Shown here piece by piece: positions 17,181 to 26,314 of a stretch of 64,000 bases of DNA. Under the pieces are notes generated by a model. That model searched no databases. It worked only from the letters and a program-made list of their open reading frames with translations, and was not told the origin of the DNA. A program made the translations under genes and the position numbers. How positions within the stretch are numbered: position 1 is the stretch's first letter; each line of letters begins with the position of its first letter. Source of the DNA: Hymenobacter crusticola (GTDB lineage Bacteria; Bacteroidota; Bacteroidia; Cytophagales; Hymenobacteraceae); NCBI RefSeq assembly GCF_002154225.1, contig NZ_MTSE01000010.1, forward strand, positions 116,663-180,662, read 5' to 3'.

Positions 17181-19016
17181 ATGCGGAATCTTGCCGCTAC
17201 TATCTTGCTCGCGATGGCCCTGCCTAGCGCGGCACTGGCGCAAACAACGCCAGTACAGTATACCGTTGCTTTCCCTAATGCCGCACACCACGAAGCCAAC
17301 ATCACGGTGGTTTTTACGGAGCTAAAGCCGGGCACCTTGCAAGTGCGCATGGCCCGCAGCTCACCGGGGCGCTACGCTTTGCACGAGTTTGCCAAAAACG
17401 TGTATGCCGTGCAAGCCACTGACTCTAAAGGAAAAGCATTAAAAATAAACCAGTCCGATCCGTATGGGTGGGACGTAAGCGGCCACGATGGTACGGTGCG
17501 CTTCACCTACACGCTCTACGGCGACCGGACCGATGGTACTTACGCCGGCATCGATCAGATCCACGCTCACTTGAACATGCCGGCTACCCTAGCTTTCGCT
17601 CATGGCCAGGAGCAGCGACCGGCCGAAGTAAAGTTTGAGCTCCCAACGGGCTGGCAAGTAGCTACGCAGCTCAAGCCAGATCCGGCAAAAGGCACTTACT
17701 ACGCGCCTCACCTGCAGTATCTTATGGACAGCCCAACATCCCTCGGGCCGCAGAAGGTGCGCACTTGGCAGGAACAAGGCAAGACCATAGAGCTAGCCGT
17801 GGTGCACACGGGCACCGATGCGGAACTAGACACGTACGCGGAGCTAACTAAAAAAGTAGTGCGCGAAGCAGCAGCTATTTTCGGCGAGCTGCCTAGCTAC
17901 GATTTCGGCCGTTACACGTTCGTTGCTAACTACTTGCCCCAGACCAGCGGCGATGGCATGGAACACCGCAACTCCACCAGTATCACGAGCAGCAGTCCGT
18001 TGCGTGGCCCCGGCGTGTTGCGAAACCTAGGTACGGTATCGCACGAGTTTTTCCACTCGTGGAATGTGGAGCGCATTCGCCCTAAGTCCTTGGAACCGTT
18101 CGATTTTGAGCGCGCTAACATGAGTGAGGCTCTGTGGTTTGCGGAAGGCTTCACCCAATACTATGGCGACCTGATCTTGCGGCGGTCTGGTGCATTTACC
18201 GAAGATCAATACCTAGAAGATGTGACCGGCGTGGTAAATGCCATGCTCAATTCGCCGGGGGCCAGCCGCTATTCGCCCGTGGAGATGAGCCAGCAGGCAC
18301 CCTTCGTGGATGCCGCCGTCAGCATTGATCCCAACAACCGCGGTAACACCTATCTATCTTACTACATTATTGGGGCAGGCAATGCACTAGCGTTGGACAT
18401 GATGCTGCGCCAGAACTACAAGACTGACCTAGATGCTTTTATGCGGGCTGTGTGGCAGCAACATGGCAAGCCGCAGCGCGATTACGCCCCCGAGCGCCCT
18501 TATACCTTGGCTGATCTGCAACGCGTACTCGGTCAGGTCAGCCGCGATACGGCCTTTGCTGGTCGCTTCTTTCGCGAGCATATCACGGGGCATCAACTCC
18601 CCAACTATGAGCAGTTGCTCGCGCCTGCAGGCCTGGTGGTACGCCGGGCCAAGCCGGGCCAAGCTAGCCTAGGGCTAACGCGCCTAGCCTTTGCCGATAG
18701 TATCATTGCCGTGGGCGGCAACACGCTCGTGGGCAGCCCGCTCTACCAAGCTGGCCTCGACCGCGATGACCAAATCACCAAACTCGACGGCAAGTCGCCG
18801 CGCAACCAGGCAGAGCTCACCCAACTGTTAGCGCAACACAAGCCCGGCGACGCCATCCCCGTGACCTTTCGCTCGCGTGGGCAGGAACGCACAGCGCAAG
18901 TGACGTTGGTTGAGAGCCCGCTACTGGAAGTTGTCCCGAATGAGAAAGCGGGTCGCCCCGTAACCAAGCAGATGCAGAAGTACCGGGCGGCTTGGCTAGG
19001 TAGCAAGGCGAAGTAG
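17181..19016 (+). CDS. M61-family metallopeptidase with PDZ domain
   Basis: A 611-residue exported protein: signal peptide MRNLAATILLAMALPSAALAQ, N-terminal beta domain, and a catalytic domain with the zinc motif HEFFH (VSHEFFHSWNVERIRP, about residue 290) and the downstream glutamate ligand in WFAEGFTQYYGD. A PDZ domain lies near residues 495-580 (IAVGGNTLVGSPLYQAGLDR; ITKLDGKSPRNQAELTQLL). This is the glycyl-aminopeptidase-like M61 architecture. It is probably periplasmic and trims peptides. A strong terminator follows. Confidence 0.93.
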   Translation: MRNLAATILLAMALPSAALAQTTPVQYTVAFPNAAHHEANITVVFTELKPGTLQVRMARSSPGRYALHEFAKNVYAVQATDSKGKALKINQSDPYGWDVSGHDGTVRFTYTLYGDRTDGTYAGIDQIHAHLNMPATLAFAHGQEQRPAEVKFELPTGWQVATQLKPDPAKGTYYAPHLQYLMDSPTSLGPQKVRTWQEQGKTIELAVVHTGTDAELDTYAELTKKVVREAAAIFGELPSYDFGRYTFVANYLPQTSGDGMEHRNSTSITSSSPLRGPGVLRNLGTVSHEFFHSWNVERIRPKSLEPFDFERANMSEALWFAEGFTQYYGDLILRRSGAFTEDQYLEDVTGVVNAMLNSPGASRYSPVEMSQQAPFVDAAVSIDPNNRGNTYLSYYIIGAGNALALDMMLRQNYKTDLDAFMRAVWQQHGKPQRDYAPERPYTLADLQRVLGQVSRDTAFAGRFFREHITGHQLPNYEQLLAPAGLVVRRAKPGQASLGLTRLAFADSIIAVGGNTLVGSPLYQAGLDRDDQITKLDGKSPRNQAELTQLLAQHKPGDAIPVTFRSRGQERTAQVTLVESPLLEVVPNEKAGRPVTKQMQKYRAAWLGSKAK

Positions 19017-19041
19017 AAAGCGGCTATTGTTTTTATTTCCG

Positions 19042-19073
19042 AAAAGCCGTCCAGTAGTAGGACGGCTTTTTTG
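19042..19073 (+). terminator. Intrinsic terminator after the M61 peptidase
   Basis: Stem AAAAGCCGTCC / GGACGGCTTTT, 7-base loop, T-run. Confidence 0.9.
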
Positions 19074-19095
19074 CTTGTTAGCCGTACGTACGGGC

Positions 19096-20304
19096 ATGTT
19101 CCAAGACCGCCGCCTTTATCTGATTTATGCTATCATTCTGCTCGATGTCATTGTAGGGTCGGCGGTAGGCCCAATCATGCCCGAATTTGTGCGCGGATTG
19201 CCGCAGCCGCAGGTATGGCTTTCGGTGGGCACTGCGCTATTTTTGGGGGTACAGCTTTTTTCGGCCCCGTTGCTAGGTCGCCTCTCCGACGGCTACGGGC
19301 GGCGTCCAATCCTGATTATCTCGGCGGTGGGCACGCTGGCGGCCAACTGCTTGCTGTTGCCCGTGCGCGCGGGCTACTACCTCACCAATCGGCTTAGTGA
19401 TGGACTCACCAATGGCATGTACGCTACCGTGCGCTCGGCCATCACCGATATTTCTCCCAAGGAGCGGCTGTTTCAGAACCTAGGTATTGAAGGCGCTATT
19501 GTATCGCTGGGCTTCGTACTGGGCCCTATGGCCGCCGGCTTGGTCCTAACGCTGTTTGCCGTGCCATTGCCAGAGCAGGCGCACGCTGTAGCCAGCTTAG
19601 CCGTTGGGTTATCGGGTTTGAATGTCTTGCTGAGTCTAGGGTTCAGCGAAACTCAACTTCAGCGCTCGGCGGTGCGTGGCGCAGAGCTATGGACCGAAGT
19701 AGGCCGCGCGACCAACGTGCTGACGCTCTGGGCACGCCTTCGGGCGCACGACCTAGCGGCGCCGGGCTTGCGCCGCGTGGTCCTCACCCAAGTCGCACTT
19801 ACGCTCAGCACAGGCTACTACTTCTACTTTGTTGCTTACGCTAGCCTAGGCGAATTGCAGCTCACCGCGCGCGGCTTGTCGTACTACTTCATCTTCTTCG
19901 GCGGACTCAGCATTGTTATCAACTATTTATTTTACACCTACCTAGCGGGCCGTTTGCCACCGCGCCGCACCATTTTTTGGCTAGCCTTGCTTGGTGCCCC
20001 TACCCTAGCCGGTTATGGGCTGGTAGGTCACTCCATCACGGCACTCACTATTCTTACCATCGTCGATTGTCTTACCCTGTCGCTGATTCAGGGCTTGCTG
20101 GAAGGCTTGCTTGCCCAACGAACAACGGCTGCCAACCGAGGCGAAATCTTTGGCTTAAACCAAGCCATGCAGGGGTTAGCTAGTATTGCAACCACCTTGG
20201 TTTTCGGCGCGTTATCGTTAGTAGACTTACGGCTCCCTTTTGCCTGGTTTGCGTTGTGCCTCGGCGGTGTTGTGTGGCTAACGCGCCCCACCCGTCATCC
20301 ATAA
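19096..20304 (+). CDS. MFS transporter (TetA-like)
   Basis: From the ATG at 19096 the protein has 402 residues and about 12 membrane segments. It carries the major-facilitator motif A between helices 2 and 3 (GRLSDGYGRRPILI) and a helix-5-type motif (NLGIEGAIVSLGFVLGPMAAGLV). The overall pattern is that of drug:proton antiporters of the TetA/DHA1 class. The upstream frame through the M61 terminator is not used. Substrate not determinable; no regulator adjoins it. Confidence 0.87.
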   Translation: MFQDRRLYLIYAIILLDVIVGSAVGPIMPEFVRGLPQPQVWLSVGTALFLGVQLFSAPLLGRLSDGYGRRPILIISAVGTLAANCLLLPVRAGYYLTNRLSDGLTNGMYATVRSAITDISPKERLFQNLGIEGAIVSLGFVLGPMAAGLVLTLFAVPLPEQAHAVASLAVGLSGLNVLLSLGFSETQLQRSAVRGAELWTEVGRATNVLTLWARLRAHDLAAPGLRRVVLTQVALTLSTGYYFYFVAYASLGELQLTARGLSYYFIFFGGLSIVINYLFYTYLAGRLPPRRTIFWLALLGAPTLAGYGLVGHSITALTILTIVDCLTLSLIQGLLEGLLAQRTTAANRGEIFGLNQAMQGLASIATTLVFGALSLVDLRLPFAWFALCLGGVVWLTRPTRHP

Positions 20305-20421
20305 TGCCTTGTTCCTTTTTCAACCAATACAAAAGTGGCCCGCTCACTTCTTCTGTAAAGCCTAGGTTTTGCGTATCTTGAACTTGATTTCGGCTGGTTT
20401 CTGTCTTTAGCACTGCCTCCT

Positions 20422-21021
20422 ATGCGTTTCTCCTTCTCTATTTTGCTTCTTGGTGCTAGCCTGTGTTGGGCGGGTACAGCTGCCGCGCAGACCCCAAGAG
20501 CTCCTGAGCCTGCATCGAAGCTTGGTTTGATACGCTCCCGAGTATCGTACAACCTAGACGCGGGTATGCAGTTCGCTGGTCGCTATGGCACCATGTCTTA
20601 CATCAGCCCAACAGCTACGTACCAAGTTTCCAATCGCTTCCGGGTTTTCGCGGGTACTACCTTTCTGCGCACGCAATCGTACCTAGGCAATCGTTACACA
20701 AGCGAGACGAACCAACCTCTAACGCCAAACTTCAACACTGCCAACAATGTGCTCGTACAGGCTGGCGGTACTTATTTAGTAAGCCCCCGGCTGGCTCTCA
20801 CCGGCATGGCGTGGAAAGATCTCTCCACTCAGCCATTTGCCCCTAGAGTGAATCCGTACGCTGGGTTTGGCAGTATGGGCTCGGGCGTGAACATTCGCGC
20901 CGACTACCAATTGACAGAAAATATTTCGGTGTCGGGTGGGGTGCGCGTATCGCAAGGTGCTAGCCCAGGATATGGGTACGGTGGCATGTACGGCTCGCCC
21001 ATGATGCCATATGGGTATTAG
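20422..21021 (+). CDS. Small outer-membrane beta-barrel-like protein
   Basis: A 199-residue protein with signal peptide (FSILLLGASLCWAGTAAAQ). The mature part shows alternating amphipathic strands typical of an outer-membrane barrel (RVSYNLDAGMQFAG, RFRVFAGTTFLR, NVLVQAGGTYLVSPRLALTG, ISVSGGVRVS) and ends in a glycine/tyrosine/methionine-rich tail (GYGYGGMYGSPMMPYGY). No family identified. An element close to the -7 consensus (TATCTTGA) lies about 45 bases before the start. Confidence 0.75.
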   Translation: MRFSFSILLLGASLCWAGTAAAQTPRAPEPASKLGLIRSRVSYNLDAGMQFAGRYGTMSYISPTATYQVSNRFRVFAGTTFLRTQSYLGNRYTSETNQPLTPNFNTANNVLVQAGGTYLVSPRLALTGMAWKDLSTQPFAPRVNPYAGFGSMGSGVNIRADYQLTENISVSGGVRVSQGASPGYGYGGMYGSPMMPYGY

Positions 21022-21055
21022 CCGCTGCGCTATAACCTGTTTTTTCGCTTTTGCG

Positions 21056-21089
21056 CAACAAGCCCTGGGAAGTTTCCGGGGCTTTGTTG
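21056..21089 (+). terminator. Probable intrinsic terminator
   Basis: Near-perfect stem CAACAAGCCC...GGGCTTTGTTG with a bulge; weak T content after it. Confidence 0.6.
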
Positions 21090-21230
21090 TTTGTAAGAGT
21101 CTACTGCACACGGCTTGTTGTGCCGTGCTAGGCTAGATAAAGGGCGCTTCTCTTGGCAAAGAACAGAACGTACACCTGTTTCTTCCCTAGCTTGGCTCCC
21201 AAACGAATCCTCGCTCCTAACCCCTCCTTC

Positions 21231-22247
21231 ATGGCCGCCCGCATTAGCTACGCCAACAACCCGCAGTTGACGACGATACGTCGTAATTACCCCGGCAATA
21301 AGCTTTTCGGGAATGAATTTGCCAATGGCGACACGCTGTACGAACCTAGCTTCAGCACTGTTTTCCGTTGGAAGGTTATGACCAAAAACAAACAGAAGGC
21401 CGAGAAGGAAGCCGATACGTGGGCTCCAGCTGTGGTGCCGTGCGCCGACGTTTTTGAGTCGAAGGAAGACATGCTGGTGTGGCTAGGGCACGCGTGCTTT
21501 CTGCTGCGGGCAGGCGGCCGCACACTCCTCTTCGACCCCGTGCTATTTTCCTCCCTGGGCTTGCGCCACCGCCATGCGCTGCCTTGCCGCCCCGAGGACA
21601 TTCGCAACATCGACTACCTGCTGCTCAGCCACGGGCACCGCGACCACCTCGATGAGCGTTCCATCAAGCTGCTCGTTAGCCAAAATCCGCAGATGCAAGC
21701 CTTGGCGCCTTTGCGCATGACGCCGCTCCTGCGCGGCATGGGGCGGCAACTGCCGGTGCAAGAAGCTGGCTGGTGGCAGCAGTACGACCTAGGTCCCGAT
21801 AGCCCTTTGGAAATCACTTACTTGCCCGCCTCGCACTGGCACCGCCGTGGCCTCAACGATCTGAACCGTGTGCTTTGGGGCAGCTTCATGATTCGGGTGG
21901 CGGATAAGCTTCTCTACTTTGCCGGCGACTCTTCCTACGCCCCCCACTTCGAGCAGATCGAGGAGCAATTTGGCCCCATCGACATTACTTTGATGCCGAT
22001 TGGGGCCTACAAACCCTCGTTTATGATGCACCTGAGCCACATGGACCCGCACGAGGCCGCCAAAGCCGCCAACGTGCTGCGCGCCGGCCATGTGGTGCCC
22101 ATGCACTACGGTACCTTCGACCTCTCCGATGAGCCCGCCTCCGAGCCGCTACGCACCCTGGAAGAAGTAGCGCACGGCGGCATGCTTCGCGGTGAGCTAC
22201 ACGCGCCAGCCGTAGGCGAAGTGATGCGCTGGCAAGATTGGGAATAG
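21231..22247 (+). CDS. MBL-fold metallo-hydrolase (NAPE-PLD/UlaG-like)
   Basis: A 338-residue protein from the ATG at 21231. It has the metallo-beta-lactamase zinc motif HGHRDH (LLSHGHRDHLDERS), the further ligands in YLPASHWHRRG and LYFAGDSSYAPHF, and the last histidine in VVPMHYGTFDLSDEP. The MIRV..GDSS and SHMDPHEAAKAANVL blocks match the N-acyl-phosphatidylethanolamine phospholipase-D-like branch. The reaction is hydrolysis, with the lipid substrate assumed from the family, not proven. There is no signal peptide, so it is likely cytoplasmic. Confidence 0.9.
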   Translation: MAARISYANNPQLTTIRRNYPGNKLFGNEFANGDTLYEPSFSTVFRWKVMTKNKQKAEKEADTWAPAVVPCADVFESKEDMLVWLGHACFLLRAGGRTLLFDPVLFSSLGLRHRHALPCRPEDIRNIDYLLLSHGHRDHLDERSIKLLVSQNPQMQALAPLRMTPLLRGMGRQLPVQEAGWWQQYDLGPDSPLEITYLPASHWHRRGLNDLNRVLWGSFMIRVADKLLYFAGDSSYAPHFEQIEEQFGPIDITLMPIGAYKPSFMMHLSHMDPHEAAKAANVLRAGHVVPMHYGTFDLSDEPASEPLRTLEEVAHGGMLRGELHAPAVGEVMRWQDWE

Positions 22248-22266
22248 AACACAGCCTATAGAAATA

Positions 22267-22303
22267 CGAAAGCCCAGCCAGCTTCCGCTGACTGGGCTTT
22301 CGT
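22267..22303. terminator. Bidirectional terminator
   Basis: Stem CGAAAGCCCAGCCAGC / GCTGACTGGGCTTTCG with one mismatch between the convergent MBL-fold and repeat-protein genes. Confidence 0.75.
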
Positions 22304-22319
22304 GTAGAGATCTAGCTAC

Positions 22320-23942
22320 TTATTGTCGGACGACTTGCTTCACGATGGCTCCTTCTTTCGTCTGTATCCGCAAGGTATAAACGCCAGCCTTCAGTTGACT
22401 TAGATCTAGCTCTTGGTTGACAGTTCCTTGTTGCAGCTTGAGCGTGAATTGCTGTACTACCTGACCTAGGGTATTAAGCAATTGACCCTGTAGTACACCT
22501 TGGCCTTGCGGTAAACCAGCTAGCTGCAACGTCGCCTTGCCAGCAGTAGGATTAGGGTACACTTGGGTAGCAGCTGTCAGAGCCGCGGCACGTTGATTTG
22601 CTAGCGTGATTGTTTGGTAATTACCATAAGTATATAGTTTAGTATTGATGTACTTTTCGTCAGCGGTACTATATTCTTGGTCGACTCTGCGCTTGATGTT
22701 CCCTGCCGCATCGTAGTTCAGCACCAAACGCCGACCATAGAAGATCTTCCAGGAATTGCCATTCCAAGTCTCACTCTTATTTTCCAAAAAGACACCTTCT
22801 TCCTGATTGATATCGCTATAACGAAGACTATTAGTCCATTCACCATTCACGTACTTCTCTATTAATTGCTCATAGGAGCCATTTGCTTGGTACGAAATGG
22901 TAGTACGCTCTTCATCTTGCCAAATAGTGCTGTACCAACGTTGTGATTCATAGCGAGTCAACCGTCCTTCTGCATCACGAATAGGATTAATAGTGCGCCA
23001 GGCGTTCACATAAGTGCCGTTTTGCCATACTTGGAGTACATATTCTGACCATGGCTGCGCAGCTACTACGGTATATATATAGCGCCTAGAAGGCACGAAG
23101 CTGTTAGTTACAATGTTCCAGTCTTCGCCTACTTCTTCTATTCTCCCACCAGCAGCGTTGTAAATGTATGAGTAGCGGTATGTTAGGATAAAATCGTTAC
23201 GATTTTTGTCCCAACTCTCGCTTATTTGTTGAGTTATAGCTCCATTAGCGTTATAGGTAAAGGAGGTTCGGTAGCCATAAACTATCATATTCCCATCCCA
23301 CTCTTGGTAGACATCACCCGTGTACCGGCCTTGGGTATTGAAGAAATAAGCCAATCGCGACTTATTTTGCCAAACACCATTCACCCAATCTTGTCTCAGC
23401 AATTCTGTTTCCAGGCTGCTATAGTTGCTGATATCACGAGACTCATTTTCCCAGGCGCCATTCACCCACTTTTGTCTTAACCACTCGGTTTCGTAGCCAC
23501 GGCTGTCATAGCTAAAAACACTGCGTGAGGCATTCCTCCAGGCTGTTCCTGTCCAGGTTTCTTCTAGATAGGTAGATGCTGAGCCATTGGAGTTATAAGA
23601 ATAAGAATAACGAGATGCGGGCTGCGTCGCAGATGAGTCCGCAATTATTTCTTGTTGCAAACTGCCTTTGCTATCGTAGATATACTTGTGTAACGTTGGG
23701 GGTAGCACCCACTTACTAGTGCTCGTTGACCAAATGTAGGCCATCATACTACTAGGTACTATTGTACTAGTAGTCCCCTTTTTTGCGGGAGCTTGGGCAA
23801 TAGTTGCTTTAGACAACTCAGCCTGAATCGGGTCTTGTGGTTGCTTGCGCTCGGGACGAATTTCGCGACTGGGACGCGTTAGTTGCGCCATACTTGCACT
23901 GGCACTTAGCAGGCTAGCGATACAGAGTAAATAAAATTTCAT
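22320..23942 (-). CDS. Secreted aromatic-repeat protein with T9SS sorting domain
   Basis: A 540-residue protein with signal peptide (FYLLCIASLLSASASMAQ). Residues about 75-440 are built of repeats of roughly 35 residues alternating a YD/YN turn (SYNSNGSASTYLEE) with a tryptophan-bearing unit (WVNGAWENESR, WVNGVWQNKSR, WTGTAWRNASR). These resemble YD-like or sugar-binding repeats. A type A T9SS sorting domain ends the protein (VYPNPTAGKATLQLAGL to GVYTLRIQTKEGAIVKQVVRQ). No enzyme motif. A surface adhesin or glycan-binding role is inferred. The 250 bases upstream are AT-rich. Confidence 0.82.
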   Translation of the reverse strand: MKFYLLCIASLLSASASMAQLTRPSREIRPERKQPQDPIQAELSKATIAQAPAKKGTTSTIVPSSMMAYIWSTSTSKWVLPPTLHKYIYDSKGSLQQEIIADSSATQPASRYSYSYNSNGSASTYLEETWTGTAWRNASRSVFSYDSRGYETEWLRQKWVNGAWENESRDISNYSSLETELLRQDWVNGVWQNKSRLAYFFNTQGRYTGDVYQEWDGNMIVYGYRTSFTYNANGAITQQISESWDKNRNDFILTYRYSYIYNAAGGRIEEVGEDWNIVTNSFVPSRRYIYTVVAAQPWSEYVLQVWQNGTYVNAWRTINPIRDAEGRLTRYESQRWYSTIWQDEERTTISYQANGSYEQLIEKYVNGEWTNSLRYSDINQEEGVFLENKSETWNGNSWKIFYGRRLVLNYDAAGNIKRRVDQEYSTADEKYINTKLYTYGNYQTITLANQRAAALTAATQVYPNPTAGKATLQLAGLPQGQGVLQGQLLNTLGQVVQQFTLKLQQGTVNQELDLSQLKAGVYTLRIQTKEGAIVKQVVRQ

Positions 23943-24120
23943 GCAATGATGTTATAGATGAACGCGTAAGAGAACTGCCTTATCGGCTCACGAACTCCAT
24001 CAAATAGCATGCAGATAAATATTAAATAAATTAGATATAAACAATTTATGTACACTACCCTGCACACGTGGTCATCTCTTCAGCTGTTAGAGTGGCACTT
24101 ACGGCTGATGCTTTGAAATA

Positions 24121-24157
24121 CAAAAGCCCGTTCCATCATATGAAACGGGCTTTTGTA
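24121..24157 (-). terminator. Terminator of the xylanase gene
   Basis: Stem CAAAAGCCCGTT / AACGGGCTTTTG; the A-rich 5' side gives a T-tract on the minus strand, 36 bases past the xylanase stop. Confidence 0.8.
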
Positions 24158-24192
24158 AAGCTTTACGCGTGGCGATTAGAAGGCAACCTAGG

Positions 24193-26040
24193 TTACTCCA
24201 CCACTAGCTTCTTCGACTGTGTGCTCTGCCCATCCGACAACTCCACGATGTAAAGGCCTGGCGCCACGTTAAGCTTTACGTCTATAGCAGGCTGCTTGGC
24301 AACTTGCACAGCGTATACCTGCTTACCGCTCAGGTCGAGCACGCGGATGCGGCTGAGCTTTTCGGTGCCTTGCAGGGTGAACTGCCCCCCAGCGGCTGGG
24401 TTCGGATACGCATTAACGGCAAACCGCTCAGCGGTTTTAGTGGCTAGCACCGTCTCTTTTACATAACTCCGCAACCAAGCGAGGGCCGGGCGTTCGGTTT
24501 CATCGGAGTTCACTAGGTACGCGCCTTGCGTGGTGCGCCAGTGTCCAATGCGGTAGCCCCACAGCGTAATTCCTTTTACCCCCGGATTCGTCCAGAATAA
24601 TGGAAATACGCGCTGGTATTCCGCTAATTGAATCTGATCGTCCAATTGTCCTTGCGCATTGACGCCGTCGATATCCAGCTCCGTGATGTATACGGGCAGC
24701 CCCGTCTGGGCGAACGAGGTGATAGTGGTGGTCAGGGTGGAGGCGGGCGTGTTCCGGGTGGAGAAGGCGTGGCCTTGCACCCCAATGCCGTCAATCAGGC
24801 CCCGGCTTTTGAGCAAATTTATGATAACCAAATAGTTCTGCGCACTGGTAATTGTATTTTCCACGCTGTAATCGTTGAGCCACAGCTTGGCTTGCGGAAA
24901 ATATTGACGCGCCAACTGAAACGAAGTAATCACCCAGTCCCAACCGGTAGTGCCACTACCACCTAGGGCATTGGCGTAGTTGCCGGCATCTCCGTTGGTA
25001 CCGGGCGAGGTAGGCGGGGCGTGCAACGGCTCATTCACTACTTCAATGATGTCGATGTTTGGGTAGCGCTGGGCCACCAACATATACCATTCCTTGATTT
25101 CGGCCAACTGCTCGGCCGGAGGAAGACTGGCAATCCAGGTAGGCTGCTGTGCACCCCAGATAAGCGTATGCATTTTGAACGGGAGGCCGTTGTCCTTCGC
25201 TAGCTTATAAGCCGCGTCGAGCTCTGCCCAGTTCATCACGTTCCTGGTAGATTCGACGGAGCCCCACTTACCGGCGTTTTCGGGGGTTACCTGGTTCCAG
25301 TATGCCGTGAAGTTAGGTGCTTGTGCGTTGCTGTAGATACCACCTAGGAACTTCGACTTGCCTGCGGCAATGGGCGGTCCAGTGGGCGTAGGTGGCGGCG
25401 TGGGCGGATTGACTGAGCCCTGCTGCCCGTTATCTAGGTTATTGACGGTGAAGTACAACCCTGTTGTGCCAAAGACCACCTTGTCAATATCGAGTCCGTT
25501 TTCACGGCCGCCAATCTGGAAGGTTTGCGTTAGGTTATTGGCCGCCACAACGAAGGTTACGGGCGCCTCGCCCCCGTTGAACTTGGAAAGGTTGAGCCAC
25601 TTCCACACGCCTGTTTGAGCCGCCGTGCCACCACCATCTACTGCCAAGGCGCCACCCGTGTAACCCACCCCGTACAGGTTGTTACAGATGGTCCAATCGT
25701 CACTGTTGGTTGGGTCCTTGACGCCGAAACCATTGCCATAGTAGAAGCTGTCGTCGTTGGCGGCACCCGAGCCCACCCGCACGCGCACGTAAAGGTCGTA
25801 GGAGCCGGGTCCTGGAAATGTGACGGTGTAGCTTGCCACCTTCGTAGCGTTACCCGGGTTTTGGGAAGCGGCCACATCGGTGGCGGAGGTGATATACGTC
25901 GTGCCCGTCGCCGTGAGTGTATTCCAATCGCTACCAAGTGCGCCCGATTCCATCTGCTGCGTTACTGGCGCATTTTGGGCGTAGAGGCTTGCTGAGGTTA
26001 GCAATGCTAAAGAAAGAAAGCTGAGTCTATGTGTTATCAT
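24193..26040 (-). CDS. GH10 endo-1,4-beta-xylanase with N-terminal CBM-like domain and T9SS sorting domain
   Basis: A 615-residue secreted enzyme. After the signal peptide (LSFLSLALLTSASLYAQ) comes a carbohydrate-binding-module-like beta domain (about residues 25-200, with SYDLYVRVRVGSGAANDDSF and GLDIDKVVFG), then a Pro/Gly linker, then the GH10 barrel. The barrel shows VTPENAGKWG, FKMHTLIWGAQQPTW, the acid/base glutamate in VVNEPLHAP, and the nucleophile in ITELDIDG. The C-terminus is a T9SS type A domain (YPNPAAGGQFTLQG). It hydrolyses internal xylan bonds at or outside the cell surface. It lies divergent from a sodium:solute symporter across an operator-like palindrome. Confidence 0.94.
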   Translation of the reverse strand: MITHRLSFLSLALLTSASLYAQNAPVTQQMESGALGSDWNTLTATGTTYITSATDVAASQNPGNATKVASYTVTFPGPGSYDLYVRVRVGSGAANDDSFYYGNGFGVKDPTNSDDWTICNNLYGVGYTGGALAVDGGGTAAQTGVWKWLNLSKFNGGEAPVTFVVAANNLTQTFQIGGRENGLDIDKVVFGTTGLYFTVNNLDNGQQGSVNPPTPPPTPTGPPIAAGKSKFLGGIYSNAQAPNFTAYWNQVTPENAGKWGSVESTRNVMNWAELDAAYKLAKDNGLPFKMHTLIWGAQQPTWIASLPPAEQLAEIKEWYMLVAQRYPNIDIIEVVNEPLHAPPTSPGTNGDAGNYANALGGSGTTGWDWVITSFQLARQYFPQAKLWLNDYSVENTITSAQNYLVIINLLKSRGLIDGIGVQGHAFSTRNTPASTLTTTITSFAQTGLPVYITELDIDGVNAQGQLDDQIQLAEYQRVFPLFWTNPGVKGITLWGYRIGHWRTTQGAYLVNSDETERPALAWLRSYVKETVLATKTAERFAVNAYPNPAAGGQFTLQGTEKLSRIRVLDLSGKQVYAVQVAKQPAIDVKLNVAPGLYIVELSDGQSTQSKKLVVE

Positions 26041-26158
26041 AGTGGTGTTGGGAATGTGGATGAGATAGAACCTTCATGAGGCGGCGCCCATGTTCCGTAT
26101 TCAGAAGGGATGTAGTTGCGGACAACGTGCCTCTAGTGCATGCCATTTAGCTAGCAGA

Positions 26159-26314
26159 TTACCAGATTGTTAGTGGCTGACCCTGGCTAGCCGTAGCGCT
26201 GGTAGATGAGGAGACGAAGGCCTGGGCATGAACACCAGTGGCCAGTAAAACAGCCAGCACAAAAGCCAGGAGCGTCAGGATCCGACCAATGAGAGCGTAG
26301 AGTTTTGTTTTCAT
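26159..26314 (-). pseudogene. Truncated secreted-protein gene start (51-codon remnant) or small ORF
   Basis: From the ATG at 26314 the frame encodes a complete Sec signal peptide (ALIGRILTLLAFVLAVLLATGVHAQ) followed by only about 21 mature residues (AFVSSSTSATASQGQPLTIW) before a stop. It precedes the xylanase in the same orientation by 118 bases. This looks like the 5' remnant of a secreted gene, though a genuine tiny secreted peptide is possible. Nothing recognisable continues after the stop. Confidence 0.45.
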
